From Pedobacter frigiditerrae (GTDB lineage: Bacteria; Bacteroidota; Bacteroidia; Sphingobacteriales; Sphingobacteriaceae), in the NCBI RefSeq assembly GCF_004331645.1, contig NZ_SJSK01000001.1, positions 1,240,001 through 1,304,000 of the forward strand: 64,000 nt of DNA, written 5' to 3'. This document shows positions 19,249-27,811 of this stretch, one piece after another (the first letter of the stretch is position 1; each line of letters starts with the position of its first letter). Position numbers and translations under genes: made by a program. Under the pieces are notes generated by a model. The model was not told the origin of the DNA and did not search any database. It saw nothing but the letters and a program-made list of their open reading frames with translations.

Positions 19249-19288
19249 TCATCCGATGATACATTGATGTTGCCCATACATCGGATGA
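19249..19288. repeat. perfect 10-bp inverted repeat (hairpin)
   Basis: Arms tcatccgatg (19249-19258) and catcggatga (19279-19288) with a 20-nt loop. The arm word tcatccgatgac recurs at about 27789-27800 between fcl2 and dxs, so it is a dispersed motif. There is no T-run that would make it a clear terminator. Confidence 0.6.
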
Positions 19289-19453
19289 CAAAAAACTAAA
19301 TAAATTTCTAGTAAGTTAATGATGCAAGCCTCTTTTATGTCAGTATTAGTCTGATTTTGGTTTACTTTTTTCCTAATTCTGTTAATTTTTCGTTAAGCCT
19401 TAAGTTTTGACACAAATTTCTTACAAAAAGTTAACAAATACCAAGTTGTAGGT

Positions 19454-19484
19454 ATTTAATCTAAAATATAATATATTAACTTTG
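19454..19484 (+). promoter_or_regulatory. putative Bacteroidota promoter for the first priming transferase
   Basis: TAACTTTG at 19477-19484 fits the -7 consensus TAnnTTTG. TTTA at 19455-19458 is a weak -33 match at 18-nt spacing. A start about 7 nt further on leaves a leader of ~30 nt before ATG 19522. Confidence 0.45.
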
Positions 19485-19521
19485 TGGATATATTGAAGCT
19501 TTTTAACATTCATCCCTGATT

Positions 19522-20922
19522 ATGGCTATTCAAACACGTTACATCTATCTTTTAAGGTATATTTTGCCAGTAACTGATGTCTTAATGTTGAACGTAATCT
19601 ATTTTGCAAGCTATTTTTTAGCGGTATCTTTTGGAAGAACATTAAGTAATGAGTTAAACAGCCACCACATTGTAATCTGTAATTTAATTTGGATAGTAAG
19701 TACTGCTGTATTTGGTTTGTATACTACTTATGGCTCTAGAAAAATAGAAAGAATTTACAGGGGTACTTGGCGCAGTGTTGCCTTTCATTTTGTGCTGTTT
19801 TCTGCCTACCTGATTTTTTTTAATCAGGATGCTTTTTCGAGAGCATTTTTAGTTGTGTTTTACATTGTATTGTCTTTTGCCTTTATCCTAAATCGTTTTG
19901 TTGGTACCTCTATTCAGTATATTGTACTGAACAAGTTTAAGGCTGCAAAAAAGGTAGCGGTATTGGGTTCTAATGTTACTGCAGAGCGGCTATCTGTCTA
20001 TTTGCAAGGGCAGAGAAGTTTAGAGTTTTATGGTTCTTTAGGAGATGATGAAACCATTTATGATTCTAAGGAAGGCGTTACTGCTCAAATTATTGCAGGA
20101 AAATTAGCAGAAGCAGTAGATTATGGCGTTAAGGAGGTTTATGTAGCTGTTGCCCCACAACGCATGGCTGATGTTAAAACCTTGGTAGCTGAAGCTGATA
20201 AGGCTTGTGTTCGTTTAAAGTTTATTCCAGATTTTGGCGGCACCTTAAATACGCCCTTTACCATTGGGTATATGGGAGGCGAGTTCCCGATTATTACCTT
20301 AAGAAATGAACCTTTGGAAGAAATGAGCAATCGTTTTAAAAAAAGGGCATTTGATTTAGTCTTTAGTTCTTTATTTATCCTGTTTGTTTTTAGCTGGCTT
20401 TACCCCATTATTGCCTTGTTAATTAAATTGGAAAGTAAGGGGCCGGTTTTATTCAAACAAAATAGAGCAGGACGGAATAACGAGATTTTTAAAGTACTTA
20501 AATTTAGGACAATGACTGTTGCCGAGGATGATGGTGAATTTAAACAGGCCACCAAGAATGATAGCAGGATTACCAAGATAGGCGCTTTTTTAAGAAGAAC
20601 AAGTTTAGATGAGATCCCACAATTTATCAATGTGTTTTACGGAGACATGAGCGTAGTTGGGCCTAGACCACATCCATTGTTGTTGAATGATCAATATCAA
20701 GAAATTATAAAAAAATACATGGTTCGTCATTTTGCAAAACCTGGTATTACGGGCTGGGCGCAGGTAAATGGCTATAGGGGTGAAACAAAGGATAAATTGG
20801 ATATGGAAAATAGGGTTAAGGCAGACATCTATTACATTGAAAATTGGGCTGGGATGTTTGATGTGAGGATTGTGTTCATGACGGTGATTAATATGGTTAG
20901 GGGAGAAGAAAACGCCTACTAA
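19522..20922 (+). CDS. undecaprenyl-phosphate sugar phosphotransferase (WcaJ/PNPT type), copy 1
   Basis: A 466-aa priming enzyme that transfers a hexose-1-phosphate from a UDP-sugar to undecaprenyl phosphate, the first step of repeat-unit assembly. About four hydrophobic segments lie within residues 10-135, then a Rossmann-like CoA-binding-type domain (AVLGSN at 146-151). After another hydrophobic segment (~276-300) comes the catalytic PF02397 domain with KFRTM (327-331), SLDEIPQF (361-368), GPRP (380-383) and KPGITGWAQVNG (406-417). A close paralogue of equal length follows at 21119. Which sugar each uses is not visible. Confidence 0.94.
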   Translation: MAIQTRYIYLLRYILPVTDVLMLNVIYFASYFLAVSFGRTLSNELNSHHIVICNLIWIVSTAVFGLYTTYGSRKIERIYRGTWRSVAFHFVLFSAYLIFFNQDAFSRAFLVVFYIVLSFAFILNRFVGTSIQYIVLNKFKAAKKVAVLGSNVTAERLSVYLQGQRSLEFYGSLGDDETIYDSKEGVTAQIIAGKLAEAVDYGVKEVYVAVAPQRMADVKTLVAEADKACVRLKFIPDFGGTLNTPFTIGYMGGEFPIITLRNEPLEEMSNRFKKRAFDLVFSSLFILFVFSWLYPIIALLIKLESKGPVLFKQNRAGRNNEIFKVLKFRTMTVAEDDGEFKQATKNDSRITKIGAFLRRTSLDEIPQFINVFYGDMSVVGPRPHPLLLNDQYQEIIKKYMVRHFAKPGITGWAQVNGYRGETKDKLDMENRVKADIYYIENWAGMFDVRIVFMTVINMVRGEENAY

Positions 20923-21045
20923 GCAGATTAATTGTTAATTTTAATGATATCGAGTAATAAGTAATATTTATCGACTTTTTAAGTCCATTTAACGACGCAG
21001 CTCTCTTTTTTAGTACTTCAATCATACATTCTATTTATTTATAGT

Positions 21046-21053
21046 TAATTTTG
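21046..21053 (+). promoter_or_regulatory. putative -7 element for the second priming transferase
   Basis: TAATTTTG matches TAnnTTTG, 66 nt before the ATG. I see no good -33 element, so this is weak. It suggests that copy 2 may have its own promoter in the 196-nt gap rather than simple readthrough. Confidence 0.35.
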
Positions 21054-21118
21054 TAGGCTATAGTGTATGGGTGAAGTTTAAAATACATTAAGAAACAGGG
21101 CCCTGAAACCTGTAACCT

Positions 21119-22519
21119 ATGAACAATCAAACCAGATATGTTTTCCTGTTAAGGTATATTTTGCCTTTAGTAGATTTATTAATGATTAATATAATCTTCT
21201 ATATTGTAGGCTATTGGGCATCTATCGCTAATCGAGAGGTTTTTATAGGAAATAACAATAACCATGTTGTAGTTTGTAACTTGATATGGTTGGTATGCTC
21301 AGGCTATTTTGGTTTATACAGGGTGACTGGCGAGAATAAGATGGAACAGGTTTACCGGGCCACTTGGCGAACTTACGGTTTACATGTGATCTTATATGTG
21401 TTATATCTTCAATTTCATAAAGAAAACCATTTATCTCCATCTCTCTTATTGTGGTTTTACATCTTGCTGGCTGGTGCATTTATCATAAACAGGCTAATAG
21501 GGACTTCCATACATTACCTTGCTGTAGATCGGTTCCGATTGTCTAGAGAAGTAGCCGTTATTGGTTCCAACCAAACTTCTATAAGATTAATAGATCATTT
21601 TAATCAAGAACGAAATTTCTTGTTTTACGGCACCATTGGCGGTGATGAATGTGTTTATTTTGATCAGTTGCAAATTATATCTAGCGGTATTTCGCAACGC
21701 TTAAGCGAAGCTGCGGCTGCTGGTGTTAAAGATGTATATGTAACTGTAATACCAGATCGGATGTTAGCTGTACATGATCTGATCAAAGAGGCGGATAAAA
21801 ATGGTTTGAGACTCAAATTCATTCCAGATATGGGTTCTCATTTATTTGGCAATTATAACGTTAATTATCTGGGCAACAAATTTCCCATTATTACCATAAG
21901 GCCAGAACCTTTAGAGGAAATAGATGAGCGATTTAAAAAACGTTTTTTCGATTTGGCCTTTTCTTGTTTGCTTTTTGTATTTCTATTATGGTGGTTACTA
22001 CCCCTTATTGCGATTATCATTAAACTAGACTCAAAGGGGCCGGTATTTTTTCTTCAAAAACGTGCTGGAAGAAATAACAAACAATTTACTGTTTTTAAAT
22101 TTCGAACCATGAGCGTGAGGGAAACAGAGCATGAGTATGTACAGGCAAAAAAAGGCGATGCAAGGATAACCCGTGTAGGTAATTATTTAAGGCGAAGTAG
22201 TTTGGATGAGCTTCCGCAGTTTATCAATGTGATGCTTGGCGACATGAGTGTAGTAGGGCCAAGGCCACATCCTTTAAAGCTAAATGATCAATTTCAAACG
22301 ATAATTGATAAATACATGGTGCGTCATTTTGTAAAACCTGGTATAACGGGCTGGGCCCAGGTGCATGGCTTAAGAGGTGAAACTAAAGATGCGTTTGACA
22401 TGGAGAACCGTATTAAATATGATATCCACTATTTAGAGAATTGGACCGCCATGTTAGATGTGAAGATTGTTTTCATGACCATCATTAACATGCTAAGAGG
22501 TGAGGATAATGCTTATTGA
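21119..22519 (+). CDS. undecaprenyl-phosphate sugar phosphotransferase (WcaJ/PNPT type), copy 2
   Basis: A 466-aa paralogue of the preceding gene with the same domain order: N-terminal membrane segments, a Rossmann-like part (AVIGSN), then a PF02397 domain with KFRTM, SLDELPQF, GPRPHPL and KPGITGWAQVHGLRGETKD. The C-terminal catalytic halves are much more alike than the N-terminal halves, so the catalytic chemistry is kept while the membrane/Rossmann part has moved. Equal length and adjacency point to tandem duplication. The two may prime different glycans or be expressed under different conditions. Confidence 0.94.
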   Translation: MNNQTRYVFLLRYILPLVDLLMINIIFYIVGYWASIANREVFIGNNNNHVVVCNLIWLVCSGYFGLYRVTGENKMEQVYRATWRTYGLHVILYVLYLQFHKENHLSPSLLLWFYILLAGAFIINRLIGTSIHYLAVDRFRLSREVAVIGSNQTSIRLIDHFNQERNFLFYGTIGGDECVYFDQLQIISSGISQRLSEAAAAGVKDVYVTVIPDRMLAVHDLIKEADKNGLRLKFIPDMGSHLFGNYNVNYLGNKFPIITIRPEPLEEIDERFKKRFFDLAFSCLLFVFLLWWLLPLIAIIIKLDSKGPVFFLQKRAGRNNKQFTVFKFRTMSVRETEHEYVQAKKGDARITRVGNYLRRSSLDELPQFINVMLGDMSVVGPRPHPLKLNDQFQTIIDKYMVRHFVKPGITGWAQVHGLRGETKDAFDMENRIKYDIHYLENWTAMLDVKIVFMTIINMLRGEDNAY

Positions 22520-22680
22520 GGGTTGAGGCGGTTAGTTGTGAAGGCGTTGAGTTGGTTAGTTGTGGGGTTGTGGAGGGTTTATCAGACGACAAACGACAAA
22601 CGGTGGACGGTGAGGCGTTGTTCGTTGTTCGTTGAGCGTTTTAACAGACGCCAGACGATAAACGGTTGACGATAGACCTT
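22520..22680. repeat. low-complexity and imperfect direct repeats
   Basis: First a G/T-rich stretch built of gttgag, gttagttgtg and similar words. Then two imperfect copies of a unit beginning cagacgacaaacg (from ~22585) and cagacgccagacgata (from ~22645). No ORF. Similar G/T-rich words follow genes at 18895, 26296 and 46506. Confidence 0.55.
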
Positions 22681-22704
22681 GTTAATGTCGGCCAATCAAA
22701 AAAA

Positions 22705-22735
22705 ATTGACTGTGGTATTATATTTGTTATATTTG
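22705..22735 (+). promoter_or_regulatory. putative promoter of the CapD/FlaA1-type gene
   Basis: Two overlapping-phase TAnnTTTG boxes, TATATTTG at 22719-22726 and again at 22728-22735. ATTG at 22705-22708 gives a 19-nt spacer to the second box. The ATG at 22747 would then have a leader of only a few nt (about 14 nt from the first box), unusually short. Confidence 0.45.
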
Positions 22736-22746
22736 ATTTAAATTAA

Positions 22747-24696
22747 ATGAAATTGTTTAGTCAAATAAATATCGTTCCAAAGTGGATCATTTTTTTACTG
22801 GATTTAGGTATCTGCCTGTTTTCTTTGTTTATTGCGTATTTCTTACGATATAATTTTGATCTTAATAGTATACAACCTGCAGAATTTGGCAGGAATGTAA
22901 TCATCATTAGTGTGATTAATATCATGGTTTTTTTAAATGTGAAAACCTATTCTGGAATTATCAGGTATACGAGTGCACAAGATACATTTAGGGTTTTATA
23001 TGCAGTAATAGCCACTAATGGAATATTCTTTTTCATTAACATGGCTGTGCTGGCTCTTAAGGGAGACCCTTATATTTCCAATATCGTATTGGTTATTAAT
23101 GGCTTAACCAGCTTTCTTTTCTTGATTACTTACCGAGTATTGATCAAGTACTTTTTCATGTACATTAAAAATTTGACGCTTGACAAAAGAAAGGTGATTA
23201 TTTATGGTGCTGGAGAAGCGGGACTGGCAACCAAACGAACCTTTGACCACGATGGAAAAGTGAACAAAACGATTATTGCCTTTGTGGATGATGATGAACG
23301 AAAAGTTGGAAAGACTATTGATGGAGTGAAAATTATAGCAGGCGAGAAGTTAGAGCAGTTGATCAGTGATCATCAAGTTGATGAAATTATTTTTGCCTCT
23401 TATACGATTCCTGTTGAGCGAAAAAACCAGATTGTAGACATTTGCCTAGAAAATGACATCATGGTACTTAATATACCGCCAGCAGATGTTTGGTCTAGAA
23501 GTAAATTGCATACCAGACAGATACAAAACATTAATATTGAGGATTTATTAAATCGAAAAACCATTCAGATTGATATAGAGGGTATACAGAATCAATTGAA
23601 GGGCAAAAGAATTTTAATTACTGGTGCAGCAGGCTCTATTGGTAGTGAGATTGTACGCCAATTAATTAAATTTGAAACCAGTTTGATTATTCTTTGCGAC
23701 CAATCTGAAACTTCATTGCATCATATTTACCTAGAATTAGAAGAAACGTATTCTAATACTAATTTTCATGCCTTTGTAGGGGATGTTAAGGATGAGAAAA
23801 GGATGGATCACCTTTTTGAAACCTATAAACCTCATTACGTTTACCATGCAGCAGCCTATAAACATGTTCCTTTAATGGAGGATAACCCTGCAGAAGCTGT
23901 AAAAACCAATGTGTGGGGAACCAAGACCATTGCAGATCTATCTGTGAAACATGGTGTACAGAAATTTGTGATGATTTCTACAGATAAAGCGGTTAATCCT
24001 ACCAATGTCATGGGCGCTTCTAAGCGCATTGCTGAGATTTATGTGCAATCATTAAATAATTCATTACATAAGCCCAATTTTATTTTTAGCAATGGCTTAA
24101 GTTATATTAATGATTTGGATGTAAAACCAATTACTAGATTTATTACCACCAGATTTGGCAATGTTTTAGGTTCTAATGGCTCTGTAATACCTCGCTTTAA
24201 ACAACAGATAGAAAAGGGTGGGCCTATTACAGTTACCCATCCAGAAATTACAAGGTATTTCATGACCATTCCGGAGGCTTGTCGATTAGTTTTGGAGGCT
24301 GGGTGTATGGGGGCAGGAGGAGAGATCTTTATTTTTGACATGGGTAAATCTGTTAAGATAGTTGAACTTGCCAAAAAAATGATTCGATTGGCGGGTTTAA
24401 TTCCAAACCAAGAAATTAAGATTCAATTTACTGGTCTAAGACCAGGAGAGAAATTGTTTGAAGAACTTTTAAATGACAGTGAGAATACCATGCCAACGCA
24501 TCATGAAAAAATCATGATTGGGAAGGTGCGTGAATATGTTTTCTCTGAAATTGAATCACAAATATATACACTACTAGATCATGCTAGGAAAAATGATGAT
24601 AGAAATGTAGTGATGACCATGAAGGCTTTGGTGAGAGAGTACAAGAGCAAAAACTCAGTCTTCGAAGAATTAGATCATACGCCTAGCATTAAATAA
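22747..24696 (+). CDS. FlaA1/CapD/WbpM-type nucleotide-sugar 4,6-dehydratase (membrane-bound)
   Basis: A 649-aa protein. Four membrane segments lie within ~10-135, followed by a first Rossmann domain (GAGEAG, 154-159) and a second catalytic SDR domain (GAAGSIGS, 293-300). STDKAVNPTNVMGASK (411-426) holds Met422 where classical SDRs have the active Tyr, the known substitution in the large WbpM/CapD class. These enzymes make UDP-4-keto-6-deoxy-GlcNAc, precursor of QuiNAc, FucNAc and bacillosamine-type sugars. It would feed the polysaccharide operon. The RemB/Wzi-like gene begins 12 nt after it. Confidence 0.93.
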   Translation: MKLFSQINIVPKWIIFLLDLGICLFSLFIAYFLRYNFDLNSIQPAEFGRNVIIISVINIMVFLNVKTYSGIIRYTSAQDTFRVLYAVIATNGIFFFINMAVLALKGDPYISNIVLVINGLTSFLFLITYRVLIKYFFMYIKNLTLDKRKVIIYGAGEAGLATKRTFDHDGKVNKTIIAFVDDDERKVGKTIDGVKIIAGEKLEQLISDHQVDEIIFASYTIPVERKNQIVDICLENDIMVLNIPPADVWSRSKLHTRQIQNINIEDLLNRKTIQIDIEGIQNQLKGKRILITGAAGSIGSEIVRQLIKFETSLIILCDQSETSLHHIYLELEETYSNTNFHAFVGDVKDEKRMDHLFETYKPHYVYHAAAYKHVPLMEDNPAEAVKTNVWGTKTIADLSVKHGVQKFVMISTDKAVNPTNVMGASKRIAEIYVQSLNNSLHKPNFIFSNGLSYINDLDVKPITRFITTRFGNVLGSNGSVIPRFKQQIEKGGPITVTHPEITRYFMTIPEACRLVLEAGCMGAGGEIFIFDMGKSVKIVELAKKMIRLAGLIPNQEIKIQFTGLRPGEKLFEELLNDSENTMPTHHEKIMIGKVREYVFSEIESQIYTLLDHARKNDDRNVVMTMKALVREYKSKNSVFEELDHTPSIK

Positions 24697-24708
24697 TAAA
24701 ACCCCTTT

Positions 24709-26295
24709 ATGAAAATAAGATTACTAAGTATCCTTTTAATTTTTGCCGCCTCAACTTTAAGTGCCCAACAGATTATACCTTATAGCTATTATCAATATCA
24801 AAAATTAAATAGAGATTTATACAGCTTAGACACTAGATTTCATACCTCTTTTAAGCCTGTAATAGCCGATGATAGCCTACTTACTAAAAAACTAGATTCG
24901 CTACTTAGTGTTGGAATAAGAGAACGAAGTACTTGGGTTGGGCGTAAGTTATTTAATGAACACTTGGTTGAAATAAACAAAGAAGATTATAGTTTTTACA
25001 TCGACTTTTTATCAGACCTACAAATCGGTAGGGATTCGGAGCATAAAATCAACACTTTCTTGAATACCAGGGGTTATCAGGTTGGAGGTAATATTGGAGA
25101 GAAATTTAGTTTTTATAGTAGTGGTTTTGAGAACCAAGCTCGATTTAATAATTATTTAACCAATTACGTGAATAGCAAGGGCGTAATCCCGGGGATGGCA
25201 AATGATAAATTTGGTATTGAAAAAACTACTAAAGATTGGGCTTATGCTACAGCAGTTTTAAATTACAACGTTAATAAATACCTTACTATTACCTTAGGAC
25301 AAGATAAAAATTTTATTGGAGATGGTTATCGCTCCATGTTATTATCAGACGTATCTTCACCCTATCCCTTTCTTAAGTTAACCGCTACCTTAGGTAATGT
25401 AAAATACATGGCCATGTGGTCGCAATTTCAAGACCCATTATCACCACAACTTTCATACGATAATGGTTTCAGGAAAAAATGGGGCGCTTTTCATTATTTA
25501 GATTGGAATGTTAACAATCGACTTTCTGTTGGTTTTTTTGATGCCATTATTTGGCAAGATGCCGACGCTAGTGGTAAACGAGGATTTGATGCGTCTTACC
25601 TTAATCCCATTATCTTTTTAAGAACAGTAGAGGGTATTAATGGTTCTCCTGATAATGCATTATTAGGTTTTACTGGAAAGTATAAAGTACTTAAGAATTT
25701 AACCGTATATGGGCAAGCTGTAGCAGATGAGTTTACAGCGAAGGAAGTTTTTGCAGGTAAGGGGTATTGGGCTAATAAATTTGCCTATCAATTAGGTGTA
25801 AAAGGTTTTGATGCTTTTAAAGTGCCTGGCTTAAATTATTTAGCAGAGTTTAATACTGCCCGTCCATTTACGTATACCCAGAGAAGCTCTTTACTTAATT
25901 ATGGGCATTATGCCGAAGCGCTGGCACATCCAATGGGTGCTAACTTTAGAGAATTTTTAACCATCTGGAATTATCAAATTAATAAATGGGCTTTTTCTGC
26001 ACAAGCTAATTATGCCACTTATGGTTTAAATAACGGTGAAAATGTAGGGAAAGATATTAATGAGTCTTATATTACACGTGTTAGGCAAAATGGCTATAAA
26101 ACTGCTGGAGGCTTAAAAACAAACTTTGCTTATTTAGACGGGAGGGTTTCTTATATCATTAACCCTAAGTATAACCTGAGGTTTGAAGCTGGGGCCATAT
26201 TTAGGCAAGAAAAGAATAACTTATCTACTGATAAAACGACCATGGTTACTTTTGGATTGAGAAGTAGCTTTAGAAATATTTATCAGGATTTTTAG
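24709..26295 (+). CDS. RemB/Wzi-like outer-membrane beta-barrel protein
   Basis: A 528-aa protein with a signal peptide ending ...STLSAQ (~1-19). The rest alternates aromatic and polar residues as in an outer-membrane barrel: LSVGFFDAIIWQD, FRKKWGAFHYLDW, NKWAFSAQANYATYG and a C-terminal MVTFGLRSSF. The pattern (TITLGQDKNFIGDGYRSM, the GFDASYLNPIIFLR block) fits the capsule-assembly Wzi family, to which Flavobacterium RemB (gliding-related) belongs. Directly after the capD-type gene, it plausibly anchors or organises the surface polysaccharide. Which of the two roles applies here is open. Confidence 0.85.
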   Translation: MKIRLLSILLIFAASTLSAQQIIPYSYYQYQKLNRDLYSLDTRFHTSFKPVIADDSLLTKKLDSLLSVGIRERSTWVGRKLFNEHLVEINKEDYSFYIDFLSDLQIGRDSEHKINTFLNTRGYQVGGNIGEKFSFYSSGFENQARFNNYLTNYVNSKGVIPGMANDKFGIEKTTKDWAYATAVLNYNVNKYLTITLGQDKNFIGDGYRSMLLSDVSSPYPFLKLTATLGNVKYMAMWSQFQDPLSPQLSYDNGFRKKWGAFHYLDWNVNNRLSVGFFDAIIWQDADASGKRGFDASYLNPIIFLRTVEGINGSPDNALLGFTGKYKVLKNLTVYGQAVADEFTAKEVFAGKGYWANKFAYQLGVKGFDAFKVPGLNYLAEFNTARPFTYTQRSSLLNYGHYAEALAHPMGANFREFLTIWNYQINKWAFSAQANYATYGLNNGENVGKDINESYITRVRQNGYKTAGGLKTNFAYLDGRVSYIINPKYNLRFEAGAIFRQEKNNLSTDKTTMVTFGLRSSFRNIYQDF

Positions 26296-26463
26296 GGTTG
26301 GGGTTTAGTTGTGGAGGTGGTGAGTTGTGGAGTTGTATACTTGCCTTAACTACTGTTTGTTGCAGGAAACACAAACCTTTTTCATTATATCAAGATTTCC
26401 TCCCTATAACTATCGGGACAAGGTGAGCATTGTCGATTTACGTCAGGCCTTCTCTAGTTTATC

Positions 26464-26490
26464 CCTTGGTTGGTGGCTCACCAACCAAGG
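26464..26490. repeat. ccttggttggtg hairpin, copy 1
   Basis: Perfect 12-bp arms (26464-26475 and 26479-26490) around a 3-nt loop. Decayed copy at 26706-26731; a third copy with 8-bp arms at 26768-26786. Confidence 0.85.
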
Positions 26491-26622
26491 ACGGAAGGGT
26501 ACTCCTTCAGAGCAGTAAAGTTGAGCATAACTAACCTCGCTCAGCTACTTCATTTCCTAGCAAACAAAAGTCCTAAAGCAATAGGGAAGGATAGCGAGCC
26601 TTGCGATCGCATTAAGATGCCC

Positions 26623-26668
26623 TCCCGATAGCTATCGGGACAAGTTGCCTGCCTGCCGGACAGGCAGG
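26623..26668. repeat. composite palindromes (tcccgata/tatcggga and cctgcctg/caggcagg)
   Basis: An 18-bp perfect palindrome at 26623-26640, followed by an inverted repeat with 8-bp arms at 26648-26655 and 26661-26668. A decayed copy of the first is at 26401-26418. Relatives of the second are at 48825-48845 and 51962-51986. Confidence 0.8.
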
Positions 26669-26705
26669 GGTATGACGTTCGCGTAGTAGCGTGGGACGCT
26701 TTATC

Positions 26706-26790
26706 CCTTGGTTGGTGGCCCATCAACCAAGAATTGCAATAACAAATAGTTCCATTAACTAGCAAATGGTTGGTGAGCCACCAACCAAGG
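26706..26790. repeat. ccttggttggtg hairpins, copies 2 and 3
   Basis: Copy 2 (26706-26731) has a mismatch in its right arm. Copy 3 (26768-26786) has arms ggttggtg/caccaacc and loop agc, the reverse complement of copy 1's loop gct, so it is in the opposite orientation. Copy 3 ends just past the fcl2 stop region. Confidence 0.8.
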
Positions 26791-26801
26791 AAGGGAGCAG
26801 A

Positions 26802-27728
26802 CTAAATTTTGCTTAGGTAATCCTGGTAAGCTAGCTTTAGACCTTCTTTTAATTCAATTTGATGTTTCCAGCCTAAATTATGAAGTTTAGATACGTCCAT
26901 TAATTTACGTGGAGTGCCATCAGGTTTAGTACTATCAAAATTTAACTCTCCCTTATAACCTACAACTGCAGCAATTGTTAATGCTAGCTCTTTAATGGTT
27001 AGGTCTTCGCCGGTACCAATGTTAATTAAATGTGGTTCGTTATAGGTTTGCATGAGGAAATAACAAGCGGCTGCTAAATCATCTGCAAAGAGAAATTCAC
27101 GCATGGGTGTTCCGGATCCCCAAATTACTACTTCACTTGCATTGCTTTTTTTGGCTTCATCAAATCTACGAATCAAAGCAGGTAAAACATGTGAGTTTTG
27201 TGGGTGGTAATTATCGTTATAGCCATAAAGATTGGTTGGCATGACAGAGATAAAATTACAGCCATATTGTGCCCTATAGGCATCGCACATTTTGATGCCT
27301 GCAATTTTTGCCATGGCATAGGGTTCATTGGTTTCTTCCAATAAGCCAGTTAATAAATATTCTTCTTTTAATGGTTGTGGGGCTAGTTTTGGGTAAATGC
27401 AACTAGAGCCTAAGAACATTAATTTTTTAACACCAGTAAGATAAGATTGGTGGATAACGTTATTTTGGATAGCTAGGTTTTCATAAAGAAAATCTGCTCG
27501 GTAGGTATTGTTTGCTACAATACCACCAACTTTAGCAGCTGCTAAAAATACATAGTCTGGTTGCTCAGTTGAAAAAAAATCGGCAACAGCTTGTTGGTTT
27601 CTTAAGTCTAGTTCACTAGAGGTTTTGGTAATGATGTTAGTGAAATCTTCTTTTTGCAGTTTACGGTAAATGGCAGAGCCAACCATTCCCCTATGCCCAG
27701 CGATGTATATTTTTGAGTTCTTTTCCAA
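26802..27728 (-). CDS. fcl: GDP-L-fucose synthase, second copy
   Basis: A protein of the same family as the product at 16475. GHRGMVG is the NADP loop, GSSC carries the catalytic Ser/Cys, YAMAK the Tyr/Lys pair, and [21 protein letters not shown] follows. I place the start at TTG 27728, which gives [12 protein letters not shown] and aligns with [12 protein letters not shown] of the first copy; an ATG at 27776 would add 16 residues without a counterpart. All catalytic residues remain, so both are probably active. It lies apart from gmd and manC, downstream of dxs on the same strand. Confidence 0.9.
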   Translation of the reverse strand: MEKNSKIYIAGHRGMVGSAIYRKLQKEDFTNIITKTSSELDLRNQQAVADFFSTEQPDYVFLAAAKVGGIVANNTYRADFLYENLAIQNNVIHQSYLTGVKKLMFLGSSCIYPKLAPQPLKEEYLLTGLLEETNEPYAMAKIAGIKMCDAYRAQYGCNFISVMPTNLYGYNDNYHPQNSHVLPALIRRFDEAKKSNASEVVIWGSGTPMREFLFADDLAAACYFLMQTYNEPHLINIGTGEDLTIKELALTIAAVVGYKGELNFDSTKPDGTPRKLMDVSKLHNLGWKHQIELKEGLKLAYQDYLSKI

Positions 27729-27811
27729 TTGATAAATATTAGCGTTGGTGGTATTGTCATGGGATGAAAATTGCATGTAGCCTTCTATTCATCCGATGAC
27801 CATATCTCTTT

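Larger units (their letters stand above)
18520..19521. other. 1-kb divergent intergenic region with direct repeats and hairpin
   Basis: No coding signal. From the gmd end it holds very AT-rich DNA (18540-18790), a G-rich low-complexity stretch (18895-18990, recurring gttag/gttgag words), two 70-bp direct repeats (19008-19077, 19104-19173), a 10-bp-stem hairpin (19249-19288) and a likely promoter for the transferase gene at 19522. It separates the divergently transcribed gmd and priming transferase genes, so regulation of both must sit here. Confidence 0.8.
26296..26801. other. 506-bp non-coding convergent region packed with palindromes
   Basis: Lies between the 3' ends of the RemB/Wzi-like gene (+) and fcl2 (-). 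It holds three hairpins built on ccttggttggtg, a perfect palindrome tcccgata/tatcggga with a decayed copy, and a cctgcctg/caggcagg hairpin. The short ORFs here on both strands simply read through these repeats and are not genes. Confidence 0.8.

Noticed and set aside
19249..19288. Hairpin at 19249-19288 as an intrinsic terminator
   Set aside because: The 20-nt loop and lack of a following T-run on either strand make it a poor terminator; its arm recurs elsewhere, so it is listed as a repeat.
26327..26765. Short ORFs on both strands in the palindrome-rich gap
   Set aside because: Their translations are the hairpins read in frame (NQGRKG, GHQPRD). No start context or conservation sign.
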